Assembly: GCF_002775205.1 (NCBI RefSeq)
Contig: NC_036461.1
Coordinates: 10,825,015 to 10,889,014 of the forward strand
DNA: 64,000 bases
Reading direction: 5' to 3'
Source of the DNA: Xiphophorus maculatus
Taxonomy: Eukaryota; Chordata; Actinopteri; Cyprinodontiformes; Poeciliidae
Made by a program: the position numbers and the translations under genes. The notes beneath the pieces are model-generated. The model made no database searches. It saw nothing but the letters and a program-made list of their open reading frames with translations, and had not been told where the DNA came from. How positions within the stretch are numbered: position 1 is the first letter of the stretch; each line of letters begins with the position of its first letter. Shown one piece after another: positions 1-11,141 of this stretch.

Positions 1-440
1 GCTTCCATATTTGTCAATTTCTTCTCAAGAGCTGAAAAATACTTTCAAGACCTATAAACCCTCTAAAAACTAATCACACCAAGGTGTATGTGCACAAAGC
101 TGGGAAAATGTACTCCTTTACATGTCTTTTTGCTTCTCATACTTGAGATAACCTGAATAGAGCAATTTTCAATTGACAGTTTCAAAATCAGACCACTATT
201 CAACCAAATTTGACACAGTGCTGAAAATATACCAACTGCAAGTTGTCTCATCCTTTGCAGAAACCAACAGGAGGTATTTGTGATGGTTGTCAAAAACATT
301 ACTGTAGAATAATTTCAGCCACATTATTATGTTTCTATGCATGAAAAAAAAAGTCAGTATTCAAATTAGAGAATAATCTGAACTTTGACTATACCACTCT
401 AGAAGTGAGCTTGCTGCTGTTATGAACTCCATGTTTATGC
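1..440. other. Non-coding DNA at left edge
   Basis: AT-rich sequence with no exon I can support. The short open frames here look like chance and show no splice-bounded or family-like peptide. Confidence 0.5.
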
Positions 441-448
441 TGCTAGAA

Positions 449-637
449 CAGGGGTGCCCAAAGTCGGTTCTCAAGGGCCGGCATCCTGCACCTGGTGGTA
501 GAAACAACCTTCTCAGCATGTCAATGTTCTTCTTAGGCCTTCTAACAAGCCATCATTGGATCCAGGTGCGTTAAACCAGGGAGGGAACTAAAACATACAG
601 GATGCCGGCCCTCGAGGACCAACTTTGGTCACCACTG
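449..637. mobile_element. hAT-type MITE with perfect 8-bp target duplication
   Basis: A 189 bp non-autonomous element. The 40 bp ends (449-488 and 598-637) are inverted copies of each other with five mismatches, both beginning CAG and ending in GGCCGGCATCCTG. The element is flanked on both sides by the same 8 bp, TGCTAGAA (441-448 and 638-645). An 8 bp duplication with CAG-type inverted ends is the hallmark of the hAT superfamily. There is no coding capacity, so it must have been moved by a transposase supplied elsewhere. The intact duplication suggests a fairly recent insertion. Confidence 0.88.
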
Positions 638-797
638 TGCTAGAAAATCGAATAATGCGTCTGATATTAAAACGTTTTCACATCCTAAGCATTTCTGTGG
701 ACAAAATGGAGAAAAAGCAAAGGCAAATACTCTCACAACTGACATCTAGGCATCTAAAGAGACTTTAAAGAAAACACAACTGATAAATAAAAAAAAA

Positions 798-803
798 TTT
801 ATT
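798..803 (-). other. Polyadenylation signal of the unidentified minus-strand gene
   Basis: AATAAA on the minus strand, about 185 bases past the stop codon at 988. It fits as the 3' end of the two-exon fragment at 988-1201. Confidence 0.45.
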
Positions 804-987
804 TTCAGATTTTTTTTTCTACAAAACATGATTAAATGAGTTGTAAAACATTTCAAAAAGTTAGAGTCGTACCCCAAAGTTTGGATTCAAATATAAAAAT
901 TAAAAAAGCCACTCCAAGCTTCAGCAACACTTCTTCAAGCACCTCATTCATAGAAGAGGTGAAATTCAGCCATCAAACCAGACTCAT

Positions 988-1201
988 TCACTTGGACAGC
1001 ATTTGGTCCAAGTAGCCCTTCACAGGAAGCCTGCTTGGTCTCACTTTGCAGGGAATTTCAAATGAACCTGCAGAGCACAGCAACAACAGTCAGCAAACTT
1101 CATAAATCATCAAAACCTGATTTTGTTCGTTTCCAACTGACCTTACAGGCCTGAGCTGCTGGAGTTGAATCTATCAACTGCACCAACACAGTTCTGATAA
1201 C
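988..1201 (-). CDS. C-terminal exons of an unidentified protein (partial)
   Basis: Two minus-strand exons are suggested: 1147-1201 (55 bp) and 988-1067 (80 bp, ending in TGA). Both sit behind good acceptors (CTCCTTTTAG and GTGCTCTGCAG), and the donor is GTAAGG. Joined in phase they read VIRTVLVQLIDSTPAAQA, then CSFEIPCKVRPSRLPVKGY, then LDQMLSK and stop. An AATAAA follows at 798-803. I do not recognise the protein. Upstream exons are not evident between here and khdrbs1. An open stretch at about 1663-1790 ends in a donor whose phase does not fit. The first exon could also join in phase to khdrbs1 exon 6 as an alternative 3' end, but nothing else supports that. Two compatible splice sites plus a polyA signal make chance less likely, but the call is tentative. 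Confidence 0.35.
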
Positions 1202-2213
1202 CTAAAAGGAGAAAAAGAAATGAGATCCAGAACACACAAATGTCCAAATACACCAAGTGAGCAACAAAACATGCAAAACTAATTTTATACTAAATAAAAA
1301 GTATCATGCAACTCGAGCTGAAGAGTTTTTGCCCATTAATGGAATGTTTTAAGGCTTTGAGTGCAGCTACTCATTTTCATTAAACTACATTCTACAGAAA
1401 TAACCAAGATGGATATAAGTATTGAGTGGAATGAAACAATTATTGGTTTTATTTGAGCAAGAGTTGCATCACAACCACATGATACGTTTTGTGCGTCTTA
1501 ATTTTGCTCGGAATAAACTACTGAATATCACAGCATAATTTTGTACTTTAATGGTTTTGATGTTTTGGATGACTTGCATTACTTAAACATGTTTTGCACA
1601 GAAAATAAAATAAAAACAGAACAAATCTAATAAATGAGTGTTGGGGTTAGTTTTACCTTCTTGTGGCGACCTTTAGGCTTTTAGAATCCTCTCCTCTGCG
1701 ATATTTTTCTTTTATAAAAAGCAGCCAGCATGACTTTGCATCAAAGTCAAGTAAGATCCCTGCAAGCTTGATTTGGGGAATACTGTTGAAATTCAGTCAT
1801 TTTCAAGTGGCTGGAGATACATTGCGCTCTTGAGAGCTCTGAGAGATACACTAACTAAAGATTAATGACAATACATGTTAAAGCACTGCATCATTGTCAA
1901 GTCAAACATGAATTTGGCAGCACATAATCTCAAGTAATGAGCTTTATTACGTGTTTTTTTTTAAGGTGACATTACAAGTGCCATTTAGTTTGGATAAACA
2001 GACGAAGGTAAAGTCATTGGATGGGAAAAAAAACAAACGCTGCCCCTTTTTTTTGGGTATTTTTCAAATTGTGGTCAGGTTAAACGTGTAAACATACAAG
2101 TTTAATCAGCATTGGGGAGCCATTGAGGACCATTTTCACAAAGTGAAGATAATCCTTTGGTACAATAAAGGCAAAAATACCAAGTTTAGATTGATTAAAA
2201 TGAAACTAGAAAC
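1202..2213. other. Non-coding DNA between the orphan exons and khdrbs1
   Basis: Mostly AT-rich sequence with no firm feature. One open minus-strand stretch (about 1663-1790) reads LLDFDAKSCWLLFIKEKYRR, but it lacks a compatible splice phase and is not called. Confidence 0.4.
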
Positions 2214-2219
2214 TTTATT
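2214..2219 (-). other. khdrbs1 polyadenylation signal
   Basis: AATAAA on the minus strand, about 790 bases past the khdrbs1 stop. It is the first strong candidate for the transcript end. Confidence 0.6.
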
Positions 2220-3011
2220 GAAACACGCACTGCAGAAAAACATTTTGGGATATGTTTAGTATCCTATTTAGTCAAAAAGGTACACAAGAATTGAGCATTT
2301 TGGAGACGGCACGACTTAAACCATACACAGTTATCCTAAGGTTATGTACAAAATATTGAGGTGGCTGCAGCCTTGTATCCTTCAAACTTAACAAGAATTT
2401 ATATCAGTATAATTTTGCATGTTATAGAACAGCTTAATATACCAATTGTAAAGGTGGCAGAAAGACGGATTTCTATATTTTAGGAGAAAACTAGATTGGC
2501 AATGTTGTATACAATAATGAGACTTTTGATGCAGATCAAAATATTGAAGGCTGTGTTTAAATTTGTTTTAGGTATATATAAAATTACACTGAAGCATTAA
2601 GAGCAATTAATGTCCAGTCATGAAGGACTTTTGAGAAATGCAGCCTATATAATAAGAGTTTAATCGCCACAATCACAGTTTAAAGTTAATCATTAACTGA
2701 AAAAGCCATCAAATATCACTAAAATATCACTTTTTCCATTTGTTAAGTTTAAGTAACTAATTCCTTACTACGCAACTGAAACATTTAAATGGAAACAGAT
2801 AAACAATGGAAAAAAAAACCCTCTGCTCCTCGTGTTTCTTATCTGGTACTCTGGTACATCCAACAAAATGTCTCTAAGTTTAAAAAAAACACAAACATAA
2901 AATAAACCGTAAAAAAAGGGGGAACAAACAAGAAGGGAAATTACTTTTTGAAAAGTTAAGCCTGTTACAATCGGGAGACAGTTGCCATAGCAACTCTCTA
3001 CCGGTAGTTGT
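2220..3011 (-). other. khdrbs1 3' UTR
   Basis: Non-coding AT-rich sequence between the stop at 3012-3014 and the AATAAA at 2214-2219. The open frame running through 2768-3115 overlaps the last exon in another frame and is not coding. Confidence 0.6.
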
Positions 3012-3802
3012 TCAGTATCTGACGTATGGATGCTCCCTGTATGAACCCTTGGACTGCCGCGTCGGGGGAACTTTGCCTCCGGCCCCGGAGCCGGACCACG
3101 AGTTATCCCATTCACCCTGACCTACAAACAGGACACACACCAAAGCACAATTAACCTTCACAGCGTCGCACACAGGACCACTTTGACTGTAGTGGTTCAA
3201 AAGTACAGAGAAGCATACCGTAGCTCTCATATGATGGATCCTGGGCTTCACCGTGTCCGTAATCGTAGTATTCCGTATCGCTGAAGGCAAAAATTAAGAA
3301 ATGAGAAAACACATTCAAGGAAAAAAGAAAGTGTGAAAAACTCTTAAATTTGACTTACGCTGGAGCAGGCTGCTGACTGTAATAGCTATCATATCCCTCG
3401 TAGGAAGGCTCAGCATAAGACTCCTCATATGAACCCTAAATGGAAAAAATTGTACGTTTAATAAGAGACATTCCCATCAAAATAAGTCTTTATTCACTTT
3501 GACACTTACATATTCATCGTAAGGTTCAGGTTTGGGCTGTGACCCTGAAGGTCCTGCTTGATGGGACAGGGCTGCAGCGGGGAGCATCCTTTGCGCTCCG
3601 CTTGCAGGTGGCCTGGAGCGGCCAGAGGACCCCCCTCTAGCTGCAGCAGAGGGTGGTCCGCCCCTACCGGCTGGGGCCCCTCTGGGCGCGTTTCCTCGAG
3701 ACATTCCGCCACGGGGAGTTCCTCCACGCATCCCTCCTCTGAGATTTCCACGTGGCATCCCTCGTCCCCTAGGAAATAGATATATATTTTTGTAAAAAAT
3801 TG

Positions 3803-3858
<56 letters not shown>

Positions 3859-6090
3859 CTTGATTAATATTCTTTAACTATGAATTTTCAAACTTCCACT
3901 CACCTTGGTCCTCCTGCACCAGGTGGTCCACCTCTGCCCCGTCCAAGGCCACCTCGTCCCCTTCCAGAACCATCTTGGGATCCATTCAGGAATTGAGGGT
4001 CCATGTAGGGGTCATGCTCACCAGGCTCCTGTAGTTACATTGGAAAAGTTTAAAAGGTTACACAATTGTGCATTAAGAGCAGATTAAGGTTAATGGAATA
4101 AAAGAATTCACTAACCGGGATGAGGAACTTCTTGACTTCATCCATGGCGTGAGCCATGCGCAGATAGTTTTCTGGTATGGGTGCTGTAACTTCGATGAAC
4201 ACATGCAGCTCCATGGCCAGGTGAGCGTATTTCGACTCGCCGCCCTTCCTGAGCTCTTCCTCCTGAAAAATAATGCATATAGTTTATAAAAATATATATA
4301 TTACATCCTCTGAACTGAGCTGCAAAGGAAGAAAAAAAATAGTTCTATGCACAAACCTTATTCTTGTCTCTCATTGAGCCTTTCCCCAAAACTGAGATCT
4401 TTGCCCCCGTCTCTTCCTGGAGTCTCTTGATTGTGCTGCCCTGAGGCCCCAAAAGCTTCCCGACAAAGTTGACCTGCAGAATAACGTCCACATCCTTCAG
4501 CAGCATGTCAATGGAACATTAATCTGTACATTTTTTCTCCATTAACACAGTAGAACTGCTCATACAGAAATCAAAGACATGCACGACAGCAACACTGAAG
4601 CTGCAGGTCCAGTGGGAGAGGTTATGGAAGAAGCACAGCAGGATTCAGATGAGACGGGGGACATCTGAATCCTGATGTCCCCCGGGGACTTAAAGACCCC
4701 AGATGAGAGGGGGTCAAAGACTTTTGATCCCACTGCTTCTCCTTTCTGTCAGTAGATTTTTCAGTGTGGAAATTTAAAACAAGTAAAGCTGCAGGATGTA
4801 ACATTTATAAAAATGTTTTTTGCATATTTGTTAGACCTCTCACCATGTAGTGCCAGACCAGCACTTTTAGACTTAAGCTACTCATCTTCAGATTATTCTT
4901 ACACTTGGCATCATGATAGTTACAACAGGTTTTAGACAACTGTATGATATATGCTTAGTGCATTTTACTTCAATTACCTCAACATACAACAAAACAGTTT
5001 CAGCAAAACACAATTATTTTTTTTTTCAATCAATTTTGGAAAATTGAAGCATTTTAAATGCCTAAAGCTAAGCATCTCAATAGTATGGCCTTGCAAAGAA
5101 ATCCTGCAGCAGCAGCTGATGCATACCCTGGGATACTGCTTGGTTGGGATGAGCACTCGCTCCTTTAGTTTCATAGTTTTGGTGGCAAAAAGGTCCAGGT
5201 AAGTCTCCTTCTCTGGTGTCTTCTTGGTTTCTCCTTTCTGGATCCTCTCAATCTCTGCAATAAAGAATAAATGTTTATTGAGTTTATTAAGGCATAAATT
5301 AAAATGCATACACATCCATTTTCTAACAACCTTGTCCCTAGTGAGGTCGGGAGGGGTGCTGGTGCCGATCTCCAGCTAACCGGGCTAGAGGCGAACTGGA
5401 CAGGTCGCCAGTCTGTCGCAGGGCAACACAACAACCATGCCAATTAACCAATTAACCTGACCGTCATGTTTGGACTGTGGGAGGAAGCCGGAATACCCGG
5501 AGAGAACCCAAGCACGCACAGGGAGAAAATGCAAACTGATTAAATAAACGTGCAGACACGGTCTTTCAAACATGCAGAAAGACCCCGGGCCGGGAATCGA
5601 ACCCAGGACCTTCCTACTGCAAGGCAACAGCGCTTACCAACTGTGCAGCCCCACATCTAAAACACAAAATAACCTAAACCTCATATGTATTGTCTATGAA
5701 GGGCTGTGATGCTTATCGGGATGCGATAGTTACAATGAGCTAATCGATTCTTTCGATTGTTACACAAATGTAAATGTTTTATGTCATCAAGTTTCATTAG
5801 ATCTCATATGGCTCGTAGAAATAAGTTAAACATGTTAATCCAGAGAAGGGGTCTGACCCAAATGTCCACCAACCACGTGTTTTAATGCGCCATTGTTCAG
5901 GCCTGGCCGCGAAAGACAAGTTGATGTCCAAATAACTACATAAAACACTTTTTTTCTTCAAAAATCCCTGTCGCATAACACATGAAATAATCGCATTACC
6001 AGCAGTGATGAGCTTCATGGCGTGTGTAAACGATGAATCCAGGCTGTCCTTCTCGGCCAGGAGCTCAGGGAGGTATTTAGTGTCTTCCAT
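3012..6090 (-). CDS. khdrbs1: KH domain RNA-binding protein Sam68 (STAR family)
   Basis: Nuclear STAR-family protein that binds U/A-rich RNA and links splicing to Src-type signalling. Nine minus-strand exons: 6000-6090, 5127-5254, 4357-4473, 4116-4262, 3904-4028, 3510-3768, 3359-3435, 3219-3280, 3012-3121. All phases close, giving 371 aa. QUA1 lies at about residues 1-40 ([14 protein letters not shown]). The KH core covers about 67-135 with the GPQG loop at 82-85. An RG-rich arginine-methylation region spans about 180-260. A Tyr-rich tail (about 285-340) ends in REHPYVRY; family members usually end YGRY. Human Sam68 (443 aa) carries a Pro-rich N-terminal extension; here an in-frame TAG lies 18 bases before the ATG, so this exon cannot encode one. 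Length therefore resembles KHDRBS2/3, but the C-terminus and the synteny with zbtb8os and rbbp4 favour khdrbs1 (possibly one of two fish paralogues). Confidence 0.93.
3803..3854. repeat. (TA)n microsatellite
   Basis: About 26 uninterrupted TA units in the khdrbs1 intron between the exons at 3904-4028 and 3510-3768, close to the splice sites. Confidence 0.95.
5311..5652 (-). mobile_element. tRNA-derived SINE with long body
   Basis: A dispersed teleost repeat in khdrbs1 intron 1. Read on the minus strand, it starts with a tRNA-like head (about 5652 to 5575) holding an exact B-box match, GGTTCGATTCC (5593-5603), and a plausible A-box region (about 5637-5648, GCACAGTTGGTAAGCGC). A long body follows, then a tail ending TTAGAAAATGGATG. 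A second, 5'-truncated copy of the same body lies at 25587-25728. I call it a SINE from the pol III boxes; the tail may come from a partner LINE. Confidence 0.75.
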
Positions 6091-6480
6091 TTTGATTTTC
6101 TTTCTTTGCTAAGGCTCGACTATGGCGGACTCGCTGGTGCTTGGTTTTCTTGCAGTCGTTGGAAGCAAAACTGACTCGCTATTTGTTTATCCAATTAAGT
6201 GCGTTTATTTAGCTTATTTTGTTTTTGAAAATGATCTTGGTAAGGAAAATTATTAGCAGACTGCGAAGCGGCGACCCCGGCCGGTGTCTCTCCTCAGCAG
6301 ACAAAGGAGGGATGGCGCAGCAGCATTTGAGAGGAAAGGGAGGAAGGGACGTCATAGTCAACCAGGGACATCCGCTTGGTTCCCGCTTCATTTTTATTTT
6401 AGTTTTTTATTATTTTACTTTGAGGGTTTCCCTTCCCCAAACCATTATTGAGTAAGAGTGTGTTTATTTTTATATTATAA
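6091..6480 (-). promoter_or_regulatory. khdrbs1 5' leader and promoter region
   Basis: Sequence upstream of the khdrbs1 ATG. It contains a TATGGCGGA (6121-6129) resembling a YY1 initiator-type motif, and CpG-containing sequence (6260-6320) richer in GC than its surroundings. No TATA box was seen. An in-frame TAG 18 bases before the ATG shows that this is untranslated. Confidence 0.5.
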
Positions 6481-6740
6481 ATATAACAATTTCTTGAAAG
6501 ATTGATGTATATTTTTTACTTATAAACATTTTTTACTTGACATTTTATGTGCTGATAATGATTAACATAGGAGTCAAATTATTTTTATTAGATACGTTTT
6601 TAACTCTTTGTCTTTAATAAAGCTGCTGATTAAAATATTTTGGCAAGAATATTACAATAAAAGAATTAGAAACCAAAATTTAAAAAAATGTAATAACTTA
6701 ATTTAAGGCATCCATAACCATTACATCAAACTACAAACCA
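6481..6740. other. AT-rich intergenic spacer
   Basis: Short spacer between the khdrbs1 promoter and the zbtb8os 3' end. Nothing recognisable. Confidence 0.5.
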
Positions 6741-6746
6741 TTTATT
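6741..6746 (-). other. zbtb8os polyadenylation signal
   Basis: AATAAA on the minus strand, about 360 bases past the zbtb8os stop and 10 bases downstream of a near-perfect hairpin (6757-6799). Confidence 0.55.
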
Positions 6747-6756
6747 GATACTTAGG

Positions 6757-6799
6757 CAGTTCATCTGTTATTCCAATTTATGGAATAAGAGATGAACTG
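6757..6799. repeat. Hairpin in zbtb8os 3' UTR
   Basis: Arms 6757-6775 and 6781-6799 are inverted copies over 19 bases with one mismatch and a 5-base loop (ATTTA). In the zbtb8os transcript this stem-loop would lie directly upstream of the AATAAA. Confidence 0.8.
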
Positions 6800-7105
6800 T
6801 GATACTTCCAACAAATCCATTAAAATATAATTTTCAACTTTCATCATAACCCATATCCCATAATTCGTTTATCTAGAGATCTTTTTTCTTAGTGTAAAGT
6901 TCTACATTATATTTCACAAGACAATATCCTTTAATTAAATGAATCTTCGACAGGCCTAATTAGTAAACAGTTCATCAGCAGCAGTAAACTTGATTTTGCT
7001 AGTTAATGATCAGTGTATGAAATAATACAAAAATCTTGATTATGTGCATATGTAGACTGAATAGTCCCAATGAACCAGGAGTGTTGTCTGTCCTCAGAGG
7101 TATCT

Positions 7106-10100
7106 TCAAATATCAATGATGGCAAATATTTCTGGTTTTACTTTATCGTGGATCTGCATTGCAGAGTATGTGATAGCTTTCACTTCGGTTCCCTTGAAAA
7201 AAAACAAAAAACACAAAGAGCATAACAGGATTAATTAGGTTTATTCTAACTTTTACTGGATGCATGAAAGTGATATATAAATATATAAAGATCTCCTCTC
7301 CTCTGTGTCCTACCTGTGGATGTTTTGCCAGAGAAAATTCTTCACCCCACCTTTTATTAGCATTAGAAACAATACGAGTCAAACACACAGTACCCAGTAG
7401 TCTTCATCCAAAATCAGTAAAACCTAAGCTCTGTTTGAAATTATTGCATCAATTACACATGGTCTTTATATGAACGCCATAAAATTGACAAATACATTTC
7501 CAATAACAAGAAAAAATACCTGACTCTTCTTAAAAAATACCATTAAGTTGCAATTGATTCCATGAAAAAATAACTGACATAAAATTGTGAGAAAAACTAA
7601 CAATTGTATCAAAAATACGACTCATAATTTAATCAAATTTAGTCAAAACTTACCCAATGGATCGAATCTTAAAATGCATTCTGTCAATGGACACAACTTT
7701 GATTTCCTGATAAACAGACACAACAGATTTAAGCACAAAACAACACAAAAAATGGCTACTGACATGATCAATTTTCTTATGCAGGATCAAAGAAATATTC
7801 TAACAAGTGTTCTGATCAACACCAAGAATGATTTGAAGGAAAGAAAAGAGTTAATAAAAAATAATAATTAAGTTTCAGTAATGAATCAAATAGCAACAAG
7901 TAGCAAGCTGACCCACCCTGGGGACAAAGAAGAGATCTGCACAAAACTTGTATAACCAGTCGTCTAAGAAATGGAAGAGAAGAGACTCCATGTCTTCACC
8001 TTTAGAAAAAGAACAATACAAACAGTGTTTAGTTTTATTGATTGCGAGACATCATGCATAAGCTGATTAAAACAGAAGTTAATATCTTTGTTTTATCCTT
8101 TAAATCATGTTTTTCAAACATACTTTAGTTGTTAGGACATTTTGTAGAGAAATGGAACTAAAATAAAATAATATTGTCTTCCATATTGGATTAGATTGGC
8201 TGAAACCACTTATTGTCAATGACGACAAATGCTGCCCAAAAACACCACGGTCAAAGGTGTAGATAAGCTGGAGGTTTTGGGCAGAAACTATAGTCACAGC
8301 TTTATATACATGGGTTTCTATGGCTCCTAATGTTAATCAACCTCACCTGTGACCTGCTTGATTAGAATTAATCAGAGAGTTTCTGGGCTCCAGTTAGGTA
8401 CACCGGCATCAACTTTCTGCCACAACTGCCCAAAAAGCCCACGAAAAAGTTCACCTGACATACAGGACTCCATGTAAAAAATAATAAGGCAAGAAAATCA
8501 TTATCGCAAAAATTCAACCTTTGAAATAAAGTTATTTACAATAAACGGACCAAAATTTTATCTTATGGTCCCAATCATATTATTATATCTTAATTGAACT
8601 GTGCAAAAAAAAAAAAAAATAGACCAGGAACACATTTCCTATTTATAAATGTGGCCTGGAAAAAGCTAAGGCCTTTTGATGGAGAAGGACAAGGGGTTGT
8701 AACATAAAACAAAATGTAAAATTACACAAATTAGACAATGTGAAAACCAAAAGACAAATTACAATGTTGACAGGCACACAATACACACACAAAACATAAC
8801 TTCTTAAACAGTGGAAAAAGTCTGGTAAGGTTTTAGGTAGAAGGCAACAAGGCCCATCATAAAGTGTACACCACCATCATTGTGAACTACAGAGGTTGAC
8901 CACTGGTGTTTTGGGAGATGTGTGAGTTACAAAGGCACAGGAAACTTGGTCAAACTTGATGGCAAGATGAATGCAAAATGTTATCAGAAAGAATAGAGGA
9001 ACATTTGAACCAAGTCAGTAGGCTGCTCATAAGACAAACACATTCCAATATGAGACACAAGGCCAAGTGGACCTGTGATTGGCTACAGAATAAAATGCCT
9101 CATTCAAAACTATTAGAGAAGCCTTCTAGTTGGCATTCATGTTAAAGGAACAATGCACGGTATTAAATATTGGATCATGTAAACTTCTGATCAGTGTAAT
9201 ATGGGTAGTTTCTGATGCCGTTATGATTTAAAAAGAGTAACCATATTTGTCTTCTGATAAATGACTTTGCCCAGCTACAAACCATGACTAAAAGAAAGGT
9301 TTTGGTTTCTTTTCTTGTTTAAGTGTGAAACTTCACTTTAAGTATTAACATGCATGGCTGATTTAAATGTTAGCGGACAAGCCCAACAACAACCACTCAC
9401 ATAATCAGATCACATCAGATCAATCAGATCCAGATTCATCTGATCACCAGTTACCCATTTTACATACAAATAAGCACAAAGCACTTTCACAGAATGGACT
9501 GTCACTGAGCAATTAAGGCAGTTATTATGTTGATTTGAATGTATTCATCTCCAACTAGAGAGCTGAAAATGGAGATTTTGTGCCATCACTGACTCATATT
9601 TGTCTCCATTAATAATTCCTGCCACCTTGACTAAAGCAAATTCCAGATAAGAAAAAAGCTGGCAAAAATGATGCTGCCACCACTATGCCTCCCTATAATT
9701 GGGTGATTATTTGCAGTTTTTTTTATTTTATTTTACACCAAACAGAAGTTAGAACCACAATTATGACCAGATCATCCGATTTCCAATATGCTTGTTGGAT
9801 TGGTTTCACCAAGATTTTCTTTAAAAAGGTTTCCATCTTGCTCCCCTGCCCCAGTGCAACTGTTCAACATTGCTTAAGGCATCTTGAAACCAGCTTTCTT
9901 CTTATATTGTATCTATCTTTTATTGCTTTTATACTGGTATGGTAATTATTGCATATTTTCCCCATTTGATGATGATGAATATCTTGCTATGTTCCATGGT
10001 ATTGTCTAATACTTTTTAGTCTTCTTTCATCTCCTGACTAATACAATTTGGCCAAAAAAGATCTCTTAGATGCTTTGAAACCTATTTGCATGCATTTAAA

Positions 10101-11141
10101 AAACATCAGAAAGCATCTCCAACTTTGTCTGAGGTTAGCAGGAAATACATGATGGCAAATGTTTTTTGACAGAATGGGTGCAAAATATGACACTGCACAA
10201 GCTTTTAAGATTTTTGTAACCGAAAACAGAATATGTATCTGAGTAGCCATGGGCAACTCCCGCTTGATATATATAGCAATGGCTACCATTTTTTATTTTT
10301 CTCATATTTTCAGTGAGTTGTATTCATGATGATACTGGTGAATTCTACAGGCAACACGTTTCATTAGATTTAAATCAGAAGAACTGGAGTAGAGGCAGCC
10401 CTCCTTTGAAGTTTAATTACCAAAACAATAGTGAATACCACATATCAATTTCCAATGAAACATTTATTTCATGAAACATGTATCTTTTTTCATTTTATGA
10501 AACAGTTTTTCACTATTTTGCGTTGGTATACCACATTAAACTCAAGGAACAACATGCTTTCTGCTGATTTCTCACCTTCTGATTCCACTTCAACAGTATC
10601 AATGGGTTCCACAGTTTCTGTGTCCGTCATATAGCCAAACATTCCCATCGCACACTGCTCAAAAGCTTCCTCCAAGGAGTCTCCCCAAGAGTGAATTCTG
10701 GAAAAAAAATATAAAGACATTGAACAATCAAAGTGATCACTGGACACAAGGCAGACAATCATTTATTAACGCAGGAGACAAAACACTCACTGTACATCTG
10801 CTGTATGATCCAGATCTGAAATAAAACATGAGATATGAGTTTAATGAACTGCAGTTGACCAGGGTAAGCAGTTGTAGCGACAGTTATTTCACGGGATGCA
10901 TGTTTGATACCTCGTTAAGGTAACATGCTTAATTTAAGATGTTTTAACATACATTTTTGTATCTAAATCCAGTGTAAATTACTACAAACAAAACTTGGTT
11001 TATTTACTTCATGGAACAAGCTAAGCTACCAACATTTTCCGTGATTATTCCTGACTTACATTCATATTTCTTGTTGATGGGAGGATATTTTGATTTAACA
11101 GCTTTCTGTTCCTCTGTCAGGTCTAGCTGACGGTCATCCAT
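7106..11141 (-). CDS. zbtb8os: Archease, tRNA-ligase activating factor
   Basis: Archease stimulates the RtcB/HSPC117 RNA ligase that seals tRNA exons and XBP1 mRNA. Seven minus-strand exons: 11060-11141, 10791-10815, 10576-10697, 7917-7999, 7654-7706, 7314-7350, 7106-7192. They close to 162 aa (human about 167). The N-terminus reads MDDRQLDLTEEQKAVKSKYP. The conserved LDHTADVQ motif carries the acidic residues expected at the metal/active site. HSWGDSLEEAFEQCA, GWGEEFSLAKHPQ and the C-terminal IIDI are all characteristic of the family. The second exon is only 25 bp and encodes most of the LDHTADVQ motif. The gene is head to head with rbbp4, as in human, implying a shared promoter. The large third intron carries transposon debris. 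Confidence 0.95.
8860..9110 (+). mobile_element. Degenerate Tc1-like transposase fragment
   Basis: A decayed stretch in zbtb8os intron 3, recognised from a recurrent fish Tc1-like sequence. One short frame reads GNLVKLDGKMNAKCYQK, like the region after the second catalytic Asp of Tc1 transposases, and a later stretch resembles KTQGQVDL. Frames are broken and no terminal repeats were found. Confidence 0.5.

Noticed and set aside
1663-1790. Open minus-strand stretch that might be an upstream exon of the orphan gene
   Set aside because: Its good donor (GTAAAA) leaves two bases and does not fit the next exon; the phase-compatible donor (GTCGCC) is poor.
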